Shown piece by piece: positions 1 through 11,062 of a DNA stretch of 64,000 nt; position 1 is the first letter of the stretch; the number at the start of each line of letters is the position of its first letter. The DNA comes from Trachythela sp. YZ-2020. Taxonomy: Eukaryota > Cnidaria > Anthozoa > Malacalcyonacea > Clavulariidae. Below the pieces are notes generated by a model, which saw only the letters and a program-made list of their open reading frames with translations, was not told the origin of the DNA and ran no database searches. The position numbers and the translations under genes were made by a program. The DNA lies in assembly GCA_016169945.1 (NCBI GenBank), contig JADLSH010000305.1, positions 186,001 through 250,000 on the forward strand. The letters run 5' to 3'.

Positions 1-6
1 CTACAA

Positions 7-101
7 GTCCAACAGGAATTCCTATAGGAATATATAAGTCCGGTAGGAATTCCTATAGGAATACATATAAAGTCCCATAGGAATTCCTATAGGAATACAA
101 T
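7..101. repeat. Short palindromic tandem repeat at window edge
   Basis: Three imperfect copies of a unit containing TAGGAATTCCTATAGGAAT, spaced about 35 bp apart and separated by ATAtAAGTCC-like linkers. The core is palindromic around GAATTC. The array may continue outside the window. Confidence 0.7.
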
Positions 102-509
102 AGATTTAGGCTGTAGTCTAATTAACAATCAACCCATTACTGTGAGTGCAGGCTATTTGTGATTTCATCTCAATGATGGCATTCTTTTACTCTGTCAGAT
201 CCCAGAAGTATTTTATACTAGGCGTTTTGTAGCTAGCATAAAATAACTTTAATAATTAGTCTTCTTGTTTTTAGCAAAGTCGTGTAAATGCATATATGAA
301 ACAACAACAAAACTCGTCCAAACTCAAATCTACAGGATCCATACAAGAAGATAATCTGGCTAAATATCGAATTTTACACCAAATATCGTCACCACCCATA
401 TCACCACACCTAGGTACATCAGACAACTTAATATGCTACAATGTGCTTCAATGTTTGCACCCTTACAATCCCTACTTTTAATATTTTCCTCTGTCTAACA
501 ACAGACAAT
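102..509. other. No gene recognised
   Basis: AT-rich sequence with only short unsupported reading frames. The 61-codon frame at 296-481 has no recognisable features. I see no splice-bounded exon here. Confidence 0.4.
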
Positions 510-667
510 ACACCCTTTGCCCCTTTGGATAATTGCATCACAAATCTTTCCTTGGCCCGGGAGCCTCGGTCTCATGAATCGTGAGTGAATTGCATTCCAT
601 CTTGATTCATGAGAGCGAGGCTCCCAGGCCAAGGGAAATATTTGTGACATAATTATTGAAAGGGTGT
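510..667. mobile_element. MITE-like inverted repeat
   Basis: The two arms (about 510-585 and 598-667) are imperfect reverse complements, sharing ACACCCTTT at the outer ends and GGCC(C/T)GGGAGCCTCG in the middle. This gives a foldback of about 158 bp with no coding capacity, typical of a miniature inverted-repeat element. Confidence 0.65.
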
Positions 668-790
668 GTTTTTATACATCAATGGCAATGAATAATTCAA
701 TCTGACTTCATGTTGACAAAAACGGATTTTTGATCCTAACATGTACTCAGACAAATTGTAAACATCTGAACATCATTTTACATATACATT

Positions 791-1196
791 CAGGGTTCGA
801 AATGGCGGCCTGCTAATGGCCAAAAGCAGCCCATATTTGACAAATGGTAGGCGAAAATAATTTTGAACTGTCATGTCGAAAAAACAATGGCGGACGAAAT
901 TCGACAGATTCTTTCACTTCATTTGCTTTGCACATACCGTACTGGTATCCTAAATTTTCTGTCATGTTAATATAACCAAGCGTAATGTACTGATGGAGAT
1001 GAAGTGTTAATAACAGAGTTAATAGTCAAACAGGACAGTCCAGTAGGGCAAATAAATAAATGATTGAAACACATGCCATAAGGAAAATTGACATTCATTT
1101 CTTTCATTGCCAAGCGGGACAATTTTGGCAGGGAAATGCAGACCATAATCTATTTGACCTGCCAGGCCATATATTTTTACTATTTCGAGCCCCATG
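791..1196. mobile_element. Possible degraded hAT-type element
   Basis: The left end begins CAGGGTTCGAAAT and the right end reads ATTTCGAGCCCC, giving a short inverted terminal repeat of the CAGGG type seen in better preserved elements of this window. No matching 8-bp target duplication is visible. A related left end (CTCGAAATTTAGGCCTACC) lies near 39810. Confidence 0.35.
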
Positions 1197-1241
1197 ACAT
1201 CATTTTTCTATGATTCTACCTTTCTGGTAGGTCTGTTTAAT

Positions 1242-1828
1242 CCAGTGAGCTCCCTGGAGCATAGAATAGGAACTGACTAGAAGGGCCACTTGAGGCCGAA
1301 CCTTTGAAGTTTTTGACGCTGCGCATGTCGCATTACGCATGTTCATTACCATTATTCTAGCCAGTCAATTGCATTTTCTGACCAATAAACACGCTGAACT
1401 GGCTGGTCCGCCATTATTCTGGCCAGATAACTACATAAAAATAGGGTGTCACGTTGCACTGCTGAGTGGCCTTTCTGGTCATTTCCTATTCTGTGCCTGG
1501 AGTGAGAACTTACGTCCAAAAAGTGAAGTCAAAGATGGCGGAAATTGACGTCCAGTGCCAATCCCTTTCTATTGTTTTCGTCCGCGCGGTTTGCACAAGC
1601 CGGCAAGGAGTGTGCCAAAATTTCGTGTTTTTACTTCGATTTAAACAATAACATTATGATTTTATGAACTAATAACTTGATTAGCGATACGATCTGTTAG
1701 AAAAAATGGTATGAAAACTGTTTATGACCTTCATGAGTTTGGACGTCAATTGCCGCCATCTTGGCTTCACTGGGTCTATTGGCCGAACATTAGAAGTTCT
1801 TACTCCAGATATGTATGGAGCTCACTGG
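1242..1828. mobile_element. MITE with 6-bp target duplication
   Basis: Terminal inverted repeats begin CCAGTGAGCTCC on the left and end GGAGCTCACTGG on the right, with further matching blocks inside (GGCCGAAC near 1294 and 1781). The element is flanked by TTTAAT on both sides (1236-1241 and 1829-1834). Reading frames inside it have no recognisable product. Confidence 0.65.
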
Positions 1829-2010
1829 TTTAATCTATTGCCAGTATTGGAGTATTGCAGTTATATACCCGAAAGGGCCCAACTTTGTTACTGACTCTAC
1901 TCTGTCTAACGCTAGATAATTTTACACCCGTCAAGAGGAGACACTTGCCTGGACGTTAATGCGTATGAGTAATGGATTAATATAAATTTCATATCTAAAA
2001 TTTTTTATAG

Positions 2011-2201
2011 AAAACCGAACAAGGCAAGCAGAAATGAAGCCAGCACAAGAAGAAAAGCCGCCCAAAGACAATATGACAGTAACCAAAAAGAAGAAATCAT
2101 TTTTAAAAATTCTAGCAGCAATAACGTTGTTCTTATTGCTTATTTTAGCCATCGTTCAACCTGTAGGCATCGTATCACCAGTACTTAGCTTTAGATCTTA
2201 G
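2011..2201 (+). CDS. Possible terminal exon of a small membrane protein
   Basis: A T-rich tract ending in ATAG precedes an open frame to a TAG at 2199-2201. Read in phase 1 it gives a short charged stretch, a lysine cluster, then a hydrophobic segment of about 20 residues rich in Leu, Ile and Ala, and a short polar tail. An ATG at 2034 could instead start a 55-residue protein. A lysine-flanked hydrophobic segment close to the C-terminus fits a tail-anchored or single-pass membrane protein. I do not recognise the family, and upstream exons, if they exist, were not found; the MITE at 1242-1828 lies immediately upstream. A chance open frame remains possible. Confidence 0.3.
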
Positions 2202-3852
2202 ATTTTAGTTTAGCATAAGACATGTACGTATATATTTTTAAATTTATGGCATTTATTTTGTGTTTTGTGTCAGGGTGGTGTTATTTATTGTACATAGACA
2301 TTCACATTAAAGACTCTATTTTAAGACTATTATATATTGTGTTATTTATTAAAGAGAATTCGTGATTTCTGATTGGCTAACAGCCAACGGTGAAATAGTC
2401 ATATCTGCTCAATGCCCGACCAAATATGACATTGTGACATCATATCGCACAATTGACGTCATACCGTGTGATAAGAAAAAAAATTATTACACGTATGACG
2501 TAATGCTATTGATGCAATGTGGGAACATGAACAAAAACAAGATGGCGTCGCTTACAAATTTCGCCTAAGATAATTCTTCATATCATGCTTTATAACCTCA
2601 ATCAATAATTGTGAATTGTATACATTATTTTACTTTACGACTCTTTTCACACGAGAACGGCTGAATTCGAATAGGCAGGTATGGAAATAGTAACTTGTAA
2701 AATGGATACATGGGAGATAGTATTCGGAGTTTTTGTCTTCAAAACTTGCAGTGTTTTCGAGAAAACGGCGATACTATTTTTCTTCAAAGTAATGTTTTTC
2801 ACTCAAACCTCAAGAAACATGTAAGAGGAACGTTCGAAATCGAGTCTGCCAAGTTTTAGCAGAAACGAACAGCTTTTAACGCACGATAAATACAAGTGAC
2901 TCTAATTTGTCATACTCGTAGGCCTACTCTGGGTCCTAAAGTTGGCCTCGATTTAATTATAAGGCAATTTCAAGCGACTATTAAAGTATGAATTGTGGGT
3001 AGGCCAATCTGAGGGGCAGGGATTTATACAAGCACTTTTCTATTACCGGTATAAAACGGTAGTAAATACTCAATCTTAATTAAATTGAGTTTTGAGCTCA
3101 ATCTTCCTCCATAATTATTTTTTCACAACTTATCACAAAGAAGTTGTGGCAAGTGTGAATATTTTTTTTTGTGAAAGGAAGAAAACATTCGATTCTGAGT
3201 AAGTTCAGGTATATATGCATATTATTCTTGCCTTTGAGCCATTTTTCGGGAAAAGTTCTCACAGAGATCGCCCGAAATGTACGGTCTTCTGGAATTTGGG
3301 GCTTGTGAAAGCAAAAATAAATTCCGGTGGAAACACATCCCGAGCACCCCCACCCCCCCCCCCCCCCTTATTGAGGGGTTCGCCGTGAGACAACACTTCA
3401 CAGTAACTTAAAAAACTCAATTTTCTTCTGAAAAACGGTAGTAAACTAAAGTGCTTGAATAAATCCATGGAGGGAATATTATATCTAAGATTATTTTTCT
3501 GCTTTTCTTGAAAATCTCTCCTACCAATCCCCATCCTTCACAAAAAAACGAAAAACATTGCAACCATGAAACCACAACTCTATCCGCGATATTTGGTTTT
3601 GGCTTCTTTACAGTAATTCAGGGCGAGTCAATGAAGCGCTAACTCCAGATATACATAGAGCTCAGTGTGAACACACAAGACATTTTCGTATTTGTACCCA
3701 GTTCTATTTCAACAAACGAGACGACGTTCGGGTGCGCACGCGCGGTATTCATTAAGAACGTGGTCAATTAAATTGTAGACGTCATAATTTTAATTGCAAA
3801 ATTTATTTCGCATATACAGTCGTTGTTCGAAGTTGTTGAGAAATTCTCAGAG
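2202..3852. other. Intergenic, no gene recognised
   Basis: AT-rich sequence with a C-tract (about 3346-3367) and a solo fragment near 3645-3670 (CTCCAGATATACATAGAGCTCA) that matches one end of the MITE at 1242-1828. I see no supported exon. The last ~100 bp form the 5' flank of the LDAF1-like gene. Confidence 0.4.
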
Positions 3853-4377
3853 ATGGAAGTGACAAACGTTGCGCGTCAATTTATCCAAAAGCGGCCAAAC
3901 ACAAGCTTATTCGTTGGCTTACTCCTTGTAAGCAGTTGCATACCAGTGGCGATCTTCTTGGCAGTCGTACTTGGATTTTTCCTCGTAATGCTCACCGGCC
4001 TGCTGGTCGTTCAAGGCACAATCATTGGTCTCGGTTTGACAACATTGTTGGTAATCCTTCCGGGTCCCCTGTGCTTTGCTACGTTCTGCACACTCTTGGC
4101 TTATATAGCTCAGTGCGTGTTCGCCAAGTTGAAACCGGTTTGCAAAAGCGGTATGGGAGATTTGATGAACCGAGTTCAGATGGTTTCCGCTGCGCTACCC
4201 ACATGTCAGGGCAGGAGGTTCAGTGACAATATAATGGCATATATGACCAGAGGAAATATGGAAGATTTGAGTGTCGACTTGAATGATACCGCGAGCACAG
4301 ATGACGGGTATGGAGAAACCTCGTTTAAGCAGCCTGGTCTACAAGCTCAAGACGGGAAAAAAGAAAGACGTTCTTAA
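3853..4377 (+). CDS. LDAF1: Promethin / lipid droplet assembly factor 1-like protein
   Basis: A single-exon frame of 174 residues. Residues about 19-90 are almost entirely hydrophobic and contain Pro and Gly at turns (CIPVAIFLAVVLGFF, then VQGTIIGLGL and LVILPGPLC), the pattern of the promethin family, whose long membrane hairpins place the protein in the endoplasmic reticulum and on nascent lipid droplets, where the vertebrate protein works with seipin. The tail is polar and acidic and ends in a Lys/Arg cluster. I chose the ATG at 3853 because the frame upstream continues only through non-ATG codons. Two AATAAA signals lie at 4482 and 4536, about 100-160 bp past the stop, so this is likely the real 3' end. 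Assignment rests on hydropathy pattern and length, so the family call is good but orthology is less certain. Confidence 0.65.
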   Translation: MEVTNVARQFIQKRPNTSLFVGLLLVSSCIPVAIFLAVVLGFFLVMLTGLLVVQGTIIGLGLTTLLVILPGPLCFATFCTLLAYIAQCVFAKLKPVCKSGMGDLMNRVQMVSAALPTCQGRRFSDNIMAYMTRGNMEDLSVDLNDTASTDDGYGETSFKQPGLQAQDGKKERRS

Positions 4378-4481
4378 CAGACTTTCTAAACGAACTGAAT
4401 TGATGGGAGGGGGGGGGCTGTTATTGTCGGGGACCATTGCATAATTATTAAGTATGAAGTATACAAATTTATTCTTTGTAA

Positions 4482-4541
4482 AATAAACTATTCTTTCTAT
4501 AACTATTATTCTTGTATAAAGTGATTACTTTATATAATAAA
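4482..4541 (+). terminator. Polyadenylation signals of the LDAF1-like gene
   Basis: Two AATAAA hexamers (4482-4487 and 4536-4541) lie 105-160 bp downstream of the stop codon, in AT-rich sequence. Confidence 0.45.
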
Positions 4542-4784
4542 TGTTTTTAAACTTTAACTGATACTTTGTTTGCTACTGCTTTACTGGAATTCGCGCGCAA
4601 ATTTCACAAAAAATATACATCAGTAAAATTTTATGAAAATGATTAAGTTTTCATAGAAAAGCTAATCACGAATCAGCAAACGCGTGCTTAAGTCAGTTGC
4701 TTCCCTATCCACTCACATTTATAATCTAAATGGTTTTGTTTATTTCAATGCCTACGTTCTTCGCCCTGCTCTACACAAGTATAA

Positions 4785-5181
4785 AGGCCTTACAGACGAG
4801 CAAGTTTTCCTTGACAAGTTCGTTGTCGAGTTTAATACTTGTTCGTGTGTACGGCAAACAAGTTTTTTCCCATCAATTTTTCCTTGACAATTTTCACGAG
4901 CCCGTGTGTTGACGACACAAGTGAATACTTCATGTTTATAGTGGCAATGGCCGCTCGACTAGATCGAAGATAAGTGTGCAGTGGGGTATTGCGCATTTCC
5001 TTCTCAAGTTTTCCTTGTCGGCCGTACACACGAACAATTTTCCTTGTTCGAAAGCTGGCATGACCAAGCCATGACCAGTTTTTGAACAAGACTCCTTGTC
5101 AAGGAAAACTTGTCAATTTTTTGCCGAACACACGGGCAAATAAAACTTGTCAAGGAAAACTTGCTCGTCTGTACGGGGCTT
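4785..5181. mobile_element. MITE with TTGACAAG-rich arms
   Basis: The outer ends are inverted copies containing ACAGACGAGCAAG (left, 4792) and CTTGCTCGTCTGT (right, ends 5172), followed inwards by repeated TTTTCCTTGACAAGTT / AACTTGTCAAGGAAAA. Internal arms also pair (ACACACGGG near 5132 and CCCGTGTGT near 4900). No coding capacity. Confidence 0.65.
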
Positions 5182-5508
5182 AAATCTCACATCTTGTCAA
5201 CAAGATGTGTTTGCAACACTCCAACAGGCTTGTAGCACTAAGCTTGTCAACAAGTTGTAACAATGGTGTCATCACTCACAAGTTGTTAACAAGTTGTTGA
5301 ATTGCAGGATGATAACAAGTTGTTGGAACAACTTGTAACAAGTCCGTTGAGTCAAAAACTTGTAAGCAAGTTGTCATCAGGCCGTTGTCAACAAACTGGG
5401 AACAAGCAGTGCGAACACATCCTGATGACAAGTTGTTGAAACAGCATTGCCACTGATACAAGTCTGCTGCAGGTTTGTTACAACTTGTGCGTTTTTACGT
5501 GTGTATTA
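5181..5508. mobile_element. ACAAGTTG-family inverted repeat, copy A
   Basis: A non-coding element made almost entirely of variants of ACAAGTTGTTAACAAG in both orientations. It starts with AAATCTCACATCTTGT and ends near ACTTGTGCGTTTTTACGTGT. Related copies lie at 9680-10110 and 40062-40380 and share the landmark GAACAAGCAGTGCGAA. Confidence 0.6.
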
Positions 5509-5604
5509 TAACAGTGATAAATAGGAATGCGAGTTATCCGAAAATGTGAACAAGCCAGTTCATAGAAATAGAGTTGACTGCGTAAATGACGATTATGACG
5601 TGTT

Positions 5605-6881
5605 CAGGGCCGTCGCAACTCAGATTGACTCGCGAAGGGGTGGGGGTGAGACACCCCCTCAAAAACAGTTGTTTGCAAATGAAGGATTGTCGGCAAACTA
5701 CAAATATCACCCAAGTTACGCCCCCGCGTTCATTTGTGGTCCAAACATTGGGGGGATGGTGGTTTTGCCCGATGAAAGGGTGTGGTCAAAACACAACGTA
5801 ATGGGGCAGGTCAAACCCAAAAAGGTTTATTGAGTCCCCATGGTGCTGGGGGGGGATGCACAATTGCTGAAGGCACGAGGTCACTAGGGGATATGGGGCA
5901 TGCTCCCCCAGAAAATTTTGAAATGTAGAGTCTCTGAAACCCCATTTCATGCACTTTGGGGGAAGATTTTACAGAATTCTGACAGGTCAGGAAATGTTGT
6001 ATATTAGATTAGTATATAACTGGTCTTCACGTTTTTTTTCTTACTAAACATGATTTGAAAATATTTTTGCCCGACCAACATGGCAAAATTTGCCCTACAA
6101 AGTTAAACATTGCCCCCCCCCCCCCCCCCCAGTAGTTACGTTACGCCCCTGAATGAACGATACGTTAAAGGGGAATTATTTATTGTAAATGTCGTCAAAA
6201 ATGTGGTCAAATGATGCATATTGCCAGTGAGTATAGAAATTCCTGTCAAATATATCCAAGCTGTGTCATCTGTCCGTAGGCAAAGAAGTCTTTTTGGAGA
6301 AAATTTAAAATGCGGCATTTTAAATATGATTAAGCAAATGATTCACAATCTCAACTGCTGTTGTGCTGCTGTTACAACATGAACCAAAATGGATTTTTTC
6401 TAACTATTTTTGTCATTTAATATTTTAAGATAACTAAAACTCGTTGTTATATAAGTATTGACAAAACAATTTTGTTATTTCTGCGTCTTTTTCACGTTCC
6501 TTTTTCTCTCAGTAAAATAGGTATGTTTAGGGGGAAATGTTTAATAGTAAATCCGCAGCTCAGAATGCAGGAAATGGCATTTCTGAGCTTCAAATTTCAA
6601 AATATTCTCCGGGGAGCACGCTCCCGGACCCCCCTACTTATGGCCGGGAGAGCCTCACTTTTATAACGGTCTGATCCTCCCCCTGGTCTGTTATTCTTAT
6701 TGTCGTATTGAATTGAGGATTGCCCAACAAAATCCTCGTCAACGTAAAGATAGGACGGATTCCAAAAATTACGTGTAATTCAGTAGTCAACTAGGAATGA
6801 CCACATCCAGAGATCACGTCATTTTGTCGGGAAATGAGATACTCACCCCACCCCCGCTTATACCTCTTCGCGACGGCCCTG
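5605..6881. mobile_element. hAT-type non-autonomous element, 1.28 kb
   Basis: The element begins CAGGGCCGTCGC and ends GCGACGGCCCTG, a perfect 12-bp inverted terminal repeat, and is flanked on both sides by the 8-bp duplication GACGTGTT (5597-5604 and 6882-6889). CAGGG termini with an 8-bp duplication are diagnostic of the hAT superfamily. The interior has long C/G tracts and no transposase. Confidence 0.75.
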
Positions 6882-7149
6882 GACGTGTTCTGCGTCGGGA
6901 TAAAATTGCAGTTGAATCATAAGATACAAGCTACAAGCTTCGCCAGCCTTTCCTCTTTCAAAATAACTCTTAAAGCCACATATGGAAATTACAACATTTG
7001 ACATAGACTTGCCATGCACGTGGACAGTGGCGCGGGACTGCCCGTGCCACAGATCTTAACTGTAGTTAAAATAGACGTTTCCACTCGTTGCGTTAACTGA
7101 ATACAATTACTTATATTGCTTGCGACCACTAAAATATTGCAAGAACATC

Positions 7150-7485
7150 TGAGATGGGGGAAGCGACTGGGGGAAGCGACTTTCTTTCTATTTATTTAAT
7201 GCATGTGTGTTTGTGCATGTGTGTGTGTATGTGTATGTATGTATGTACGTATGTGTGTATGTATGTATGTGTGTACTTACAGCATGTATTATTACTGCTG
7301 CTTTGGGGGTTGCACCATGCATGGGACTTAATGTCCCGTTTGTGCTTTTCCCTTTGAGTCAACTATACAGTTTATATTGTACATAATTTATATTGACTAT
7401 TGGTTGTTTGTTTATATTGTGTGTGAACATATGAATTCTATATTAATGTACAATAAAGGCTCAATAAATATTTAAAAAAAAAAGA
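7150..7485 (+). mobile_element. LINE 3' end with poly-A tail
   Basis: The stretch ends in CAATAAAGGCTCAATAAATATTT followed by an A-rich tail, as expected for the 3' end of a retrotransposon copy. The piece near 7305-7345 (CACCATGCATGGGACTT...TTTGTGCTTTTCCC) matches the 3' region of the LINE fragment at 47190-48012. A TG/TATG microsatellite lies at about 7200-7270. Confidence 0.5.
7200..7270. repeat. TG/TATG microsatellite
   Basis: Imperfect TGTG and TATG repeats within the LINE 3' remnant. Confidence 0.7.
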
Positions 7486-7490
7486 AAAAG

Positions 7491-8073
7491 AAGATGTGGC
7501 CGAGACTGGAATAATTAGAATAACATTTTAGACCTGAAAAGTGCTGAAGCAGCCTATTTTTAGTGTAAAAGGGGGGTTTGTTCCGCCACTGATGCATTTG
7601 TGTTTCAAATATAACAATAGTCTAATAGAACTGCCATTCTTTTTTTTTCTACTGGCCATATTTTGTTTGTGTAAAGCAAACTAAAAAAGGTGCATTTTAA
7701 TTTCACACCGAATGTACTGTACACTTCTGTGTTATACTGTTATCCTACTCTGTCTGATGCCAGATGATTTTCCTCAACAAGAATAAATATTGCTGGCCAT
7801 TATTGGGCTAACAACCTCTTATCAATTCATTTATTATAATCTACAATGTAACATGCATAATTAACATAAAGCATAAAACAATATTTGATTAACTATATAT
7901 TATATATATATATTTTTGGCTTCTTTTTTCTATTTTAAGTTGGCATAAATAGGCATTATAGGCATAAAGAGTGCATTCATCTGCAGTAGATATTTATCGG
8001 TTGTTTTACTGATTCTGATTGTCTACAAATAACATCTTGATATTGCATGGTCAATCCCTAAAACTGTAACTTT
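7491..8073. other. 3' flank of array copy 1
   Basis: AT-rich sequence without recognisable exons. It contains a fragment near 7737-7775 (CTACTCTGTCTGATGCCAGATGATTTT) related to the MITE pairs at 17150 and 54669, and the segment GGTCAATCCCTAAA (8049-8062) that recurs 3' of every array copy. Confidence 0.4.
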
Positions 8074-10496
8074 TTAAAGCAAATTGCATCTACAAGTTGT
8101 ACTTTCCTCACTACATAATTCAGAAGGTTGAGTATCCGCAGACATTTGTGTCGGTCTGCCGCAACCGAGAAATGTGATCATATCTTGTGGCAAAGGGAGT
8201 TGATCAAGTAACGTCGGTCGCACACATTCCAAAATAACAACCCGGCATAAGTCCTTTAAACTCCAAATGGTAGAAATGTTATAAAACATCAGTTCATATT
8301 TGCTTTCATCATATATATTTTCGTTGTCCGAATATGTGGAGAAAACTAGTTTTGTCCCACATGCTGAAAACATGGGAAACAGCCATTGTAGCCAGCTCAT
8401 GCCTCTGTCTGCGGCCATCCAACAAAGCAGCTCTAGTGTGCCAACATCTATAATCAAGCATGCATTCACCGACTCATTGTGCATGTAACAAGATACACTC
8501 AAAAACCGACCATCGAGAGAAAAGGTAGCACAATTTTCTGTGTAGGAACGTAAATTCTTATAGAGTTGTGGTCCCACCGATTCCAATTGAAGAGTTGAAC
8601 GTTCGAGTGTCACCACATTCAACAAAATTATTGCCATTTTATATGTAACTATAGCAACTTGATATTGACCTTGCATAACACTGGGGGGACTTAAGGCAAC
8701 AGCAATTGGATCACACTTGATAAAAGGGGTATCTTTAAAATGCTTTTCAAGAAGTTGCATTGGAGGTGCTAATTGGTAAATAGCAATTACAGGCATCTCG
8801 CTGTTTGGAGAGTGTTGCAGAGATTGTGTATAACGTAAAGGTCCTAACAAAACAACATGGTTTCCATCTTGTGTTAATCCGCATAAAAAACGGGGCGTGT
8901 ATGGACCAATCCTATATCTTTCATAAAAGCCACATTCTGGAAAATACCCCAACATAGTACTCTTGTTCCTCGCATGCTCAAAAAACATTACTTCATGTTT
9001 TTCTCTGCCAACTGGATAGTAATTGATGCAAATTGTTAACAGGCCATTTCCACCAAGTACAGGTGTGTATAAAAATCCCACCGGCGAGATGAAGCCGTTT
9101 TTTCTGACTGATGCTGCATGTTCATTTGCAACTAGGCTTTCTTTCTGTTCTCTTAGAGATTGTAGACCCATCTTAAGGGAGTCAACAGAGTATGCTGTCA
9201 ATACTTGGCTCACGGCTGATTCAAAATCATCTGTGATGGGTGATTTTAGATAGGGCTCAATGAATGTTGCTGTGAGACTTGGGTCTGAAACCTAGAAATT
9301 GTAATTATACTTTTTTTCATAGAAAAATAATATATATATATATATATATAATGGCCCCATTCATACTAGAGTTGCAACATCTGTCCGACATACGATTGGA
9401 TCTGTCCTTAAGACTGCATGTTCACACAATCCAATTTGTCGGATCCGATTCTCCTTCTGACGTGTGTGATTTCACATAATACAGCAACAACTACACCTTT
9501 CACCAGGAATGAGCCAATAGCTGTACTCTTGTCAGCAAATCCAGTAAATCATATACGTCAAGACGAGAATCGGATCCGACAAATTGGATTGTGTGAACAG
9601 GCCTTTAGTGTATCAAAAATACAAGACGAACTATCCAGACAAACTAGTGTGAATCATGTGATCTTTACTGCCTACATGCATAAAAACGCACAAATTGTAA
9701 CAAGTCTGCAAACAAGTTGTTACAAATCTGTTCACAAGCTGTCAACAAGTTGTCTTCGCACTGCTTGTTCCCAGTTGTTGAAACAAGTTTGGAACAAGCT
9801 GTTAACAACTTGTAACAAGCTTGATGGCATTATCAGACTTGTTACACGGTTGTTCTAACAGGTCTGTCACAGCCATGATACAACAAGAATGTTACAAGGT
9901 TGACAACTCAAGGTTGTAACAATATTGTTATATCAAGCATGTAACGGACTTGTTGGAACAACCTTGTAACAAGTCTGATGCCATCAAGCTTGTTACAATT
10001 TGTTAACAATTTATTCCATACTTGTTGACAACTTGGGACAAGCAGTGCGAAGACAACTTGTTGACGGCTTGTTGGCAGACTTGTTACAAGATGTGAGATT
10101 TTTGCGTGTGGAGTCTGCTGCCTATGGTTCTGGAAACAAATCTATGTGCTTTTTTGCTGATAGTCTTTAAACCAAAATGGCAAATACCATATTTATTGAT
10201 TTATACAACAGACCATCTGTCAAGCCAAACTATACATACAAGTTATTATTAGTACACATATTACGCAGATAGTTCGTCTTGACAGATGATCTGTCTGTTT
10301 GGCACATTTATGCACAAACAAACCATCTTTTATATAATATAAAATATATAAAATTTGGTATTTGGTAAAAATTTGGTACAAAGACTTGTTCGTCCATACA
10401 TCGGTAAATTTGGATTTGTGTCCTGAATTTAGCGTCCCCTAGCTGTTTTTACCAGAAGAAGAAACATTTTCATACCTTTTCAAGACTACAGGCCAT
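8074..10496 (-). CDS. Array copy 1: propeller-like SOCS-box protein with CaaX tail
   Basis: Two exons: 10476-10496 (seven codons, MACSLEK, donor GTATGA) and 9291-8074 (acceptor TTTCTAG, phase 0), total 412 residues. The body has propeller-like strands, for example FSLDGRFLSVSCYM followed by a VNACLIIDVGTLELLCWMA blade. Residues 351-360 are SLKDLCRVVI, an exact elongin-C BC box, and LPLP at 372-375 is a canonical Cul5 box. The last four residues are CNLL, preceded by CR, a CaaX motif whose final Leu predicts geranylgeranylation. Known SOCS-box proteins recruit elongin B/C and Cullin-5; the substrate-binding role of the propeller and membrane location are inferred. The frame is intact, and a conserved block lies upstream of exon 1. 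I do not recognise a named orthologue. Confidence 0.8.
9419..9599. mobile_element. MITE in intron of array copy 1
   Basis: Perfect inverted arms: TTCACACAATCCAATTTGTC with GGATCCGATTCTC at 9421-9453 is repeated in reverse complement at 9567-9599. The loop is about 110 bp and non-coding. Other array copies lack it at this position, so it inserted after the duplications. Confidence 0.7.
9680..10110. mobile_element. ACAAGTTG-family inverted repeat, copy B
   Basis: Ends are inverted: AAAACGCACAAATTGTAACAAG on the left and CTTGTTACAAGATGTGAG...TTTGCGTGTG on the right. Internal landmarks TTCGCACTGCTTGTTCCCA and GGACAAGCAGTGCGAAG also pair. Inserted in the intron of array copy 1. Confidence 0.7.
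10206..10320. repeat. Ancestral intronic inverted repeat of the array
   Basis: CAGACCATCTGTCAAGCCAAACTAT pairs imperfectly with GTCTTGACAGATGATCTGTCTG. The same pair occurs in the introns of copy 2 (16569-16665), copy 5 (30897-31460, split by a hAT element) and copy 6 (34964-35065), so it predates the gene duplications. Confidence 0.55.
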
Positions 10497-10690
10497 ATTC
10501 TTGCTTTAAAAAACGCAAAACGAATTAAGGTTCTTCTATTCGAGACGTAGTAAAAATCCCAGCAATTTGTTTTGACAGTCATCGGAAATCTCCGAGAAAT
10601 GTCCGAAGATGAGCAGAAGGAATATTAATGTGCGGTTATTTCATAGAAATGGGTTATTTCGACCCTGATTCGACCAAGCACGTGGCGCGA
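10497..10690 (-). promoter_or_regulatory. Conserved 5' block of array copy 1
   Basis: Directly upstream of exon 1. It contains the core CGGAAATCTCCGAGAAATGTCCGAA (10583-10607, + strand), which recurs at the matching position in copies 2, 4 and 5, followed by CCAAGCACG(T/A)(G/A)GCGCGAGGTA. Conservation among paralogues suggests 5' untranslated or promoter sequence; the function is inferred. Confidence 0.4.
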
Positions 10691-11062
10691 GGTATTATGA
10701 TTAGTTGCAGAGGGTTAGTTTAATCTGCATGGGGTCAATTTACTACGCAGAAATTTGCCCGTATTCTAACAAGTTGACGACTTACAAAATTTCTCAACGG
10801 ATACTTTACAAACGATGTATGAAGACTATGAAGCACAAAACAATATTTTGACTACGTTTTTATTTGACAACTTATCTATTTTAGATTGGTTATATAGAGT
10901 TGTTAATTTCCATATTTATAATCAGTTATACAATTCGGGAATACAGGAACTTTTACCGATCCTGAATGTCTACCAAAGACGCAACAATCAACATAATACA
11001 CCTTCAGGAGAGCATTTTAACCAGTTAACTTTGGCTATATCCATAGAGCCTCGCTTTCGTGA

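Noticed and set aside
8300..8488. Plus-strand open frames antisense to the array genes (also 9023-9253, 14730-14918, 19610-19798, 20378-20563, 23705-23893)
   Set aside because: They recur only because the minus-strand coding sequence is conserved; they are shadows of exon 2.
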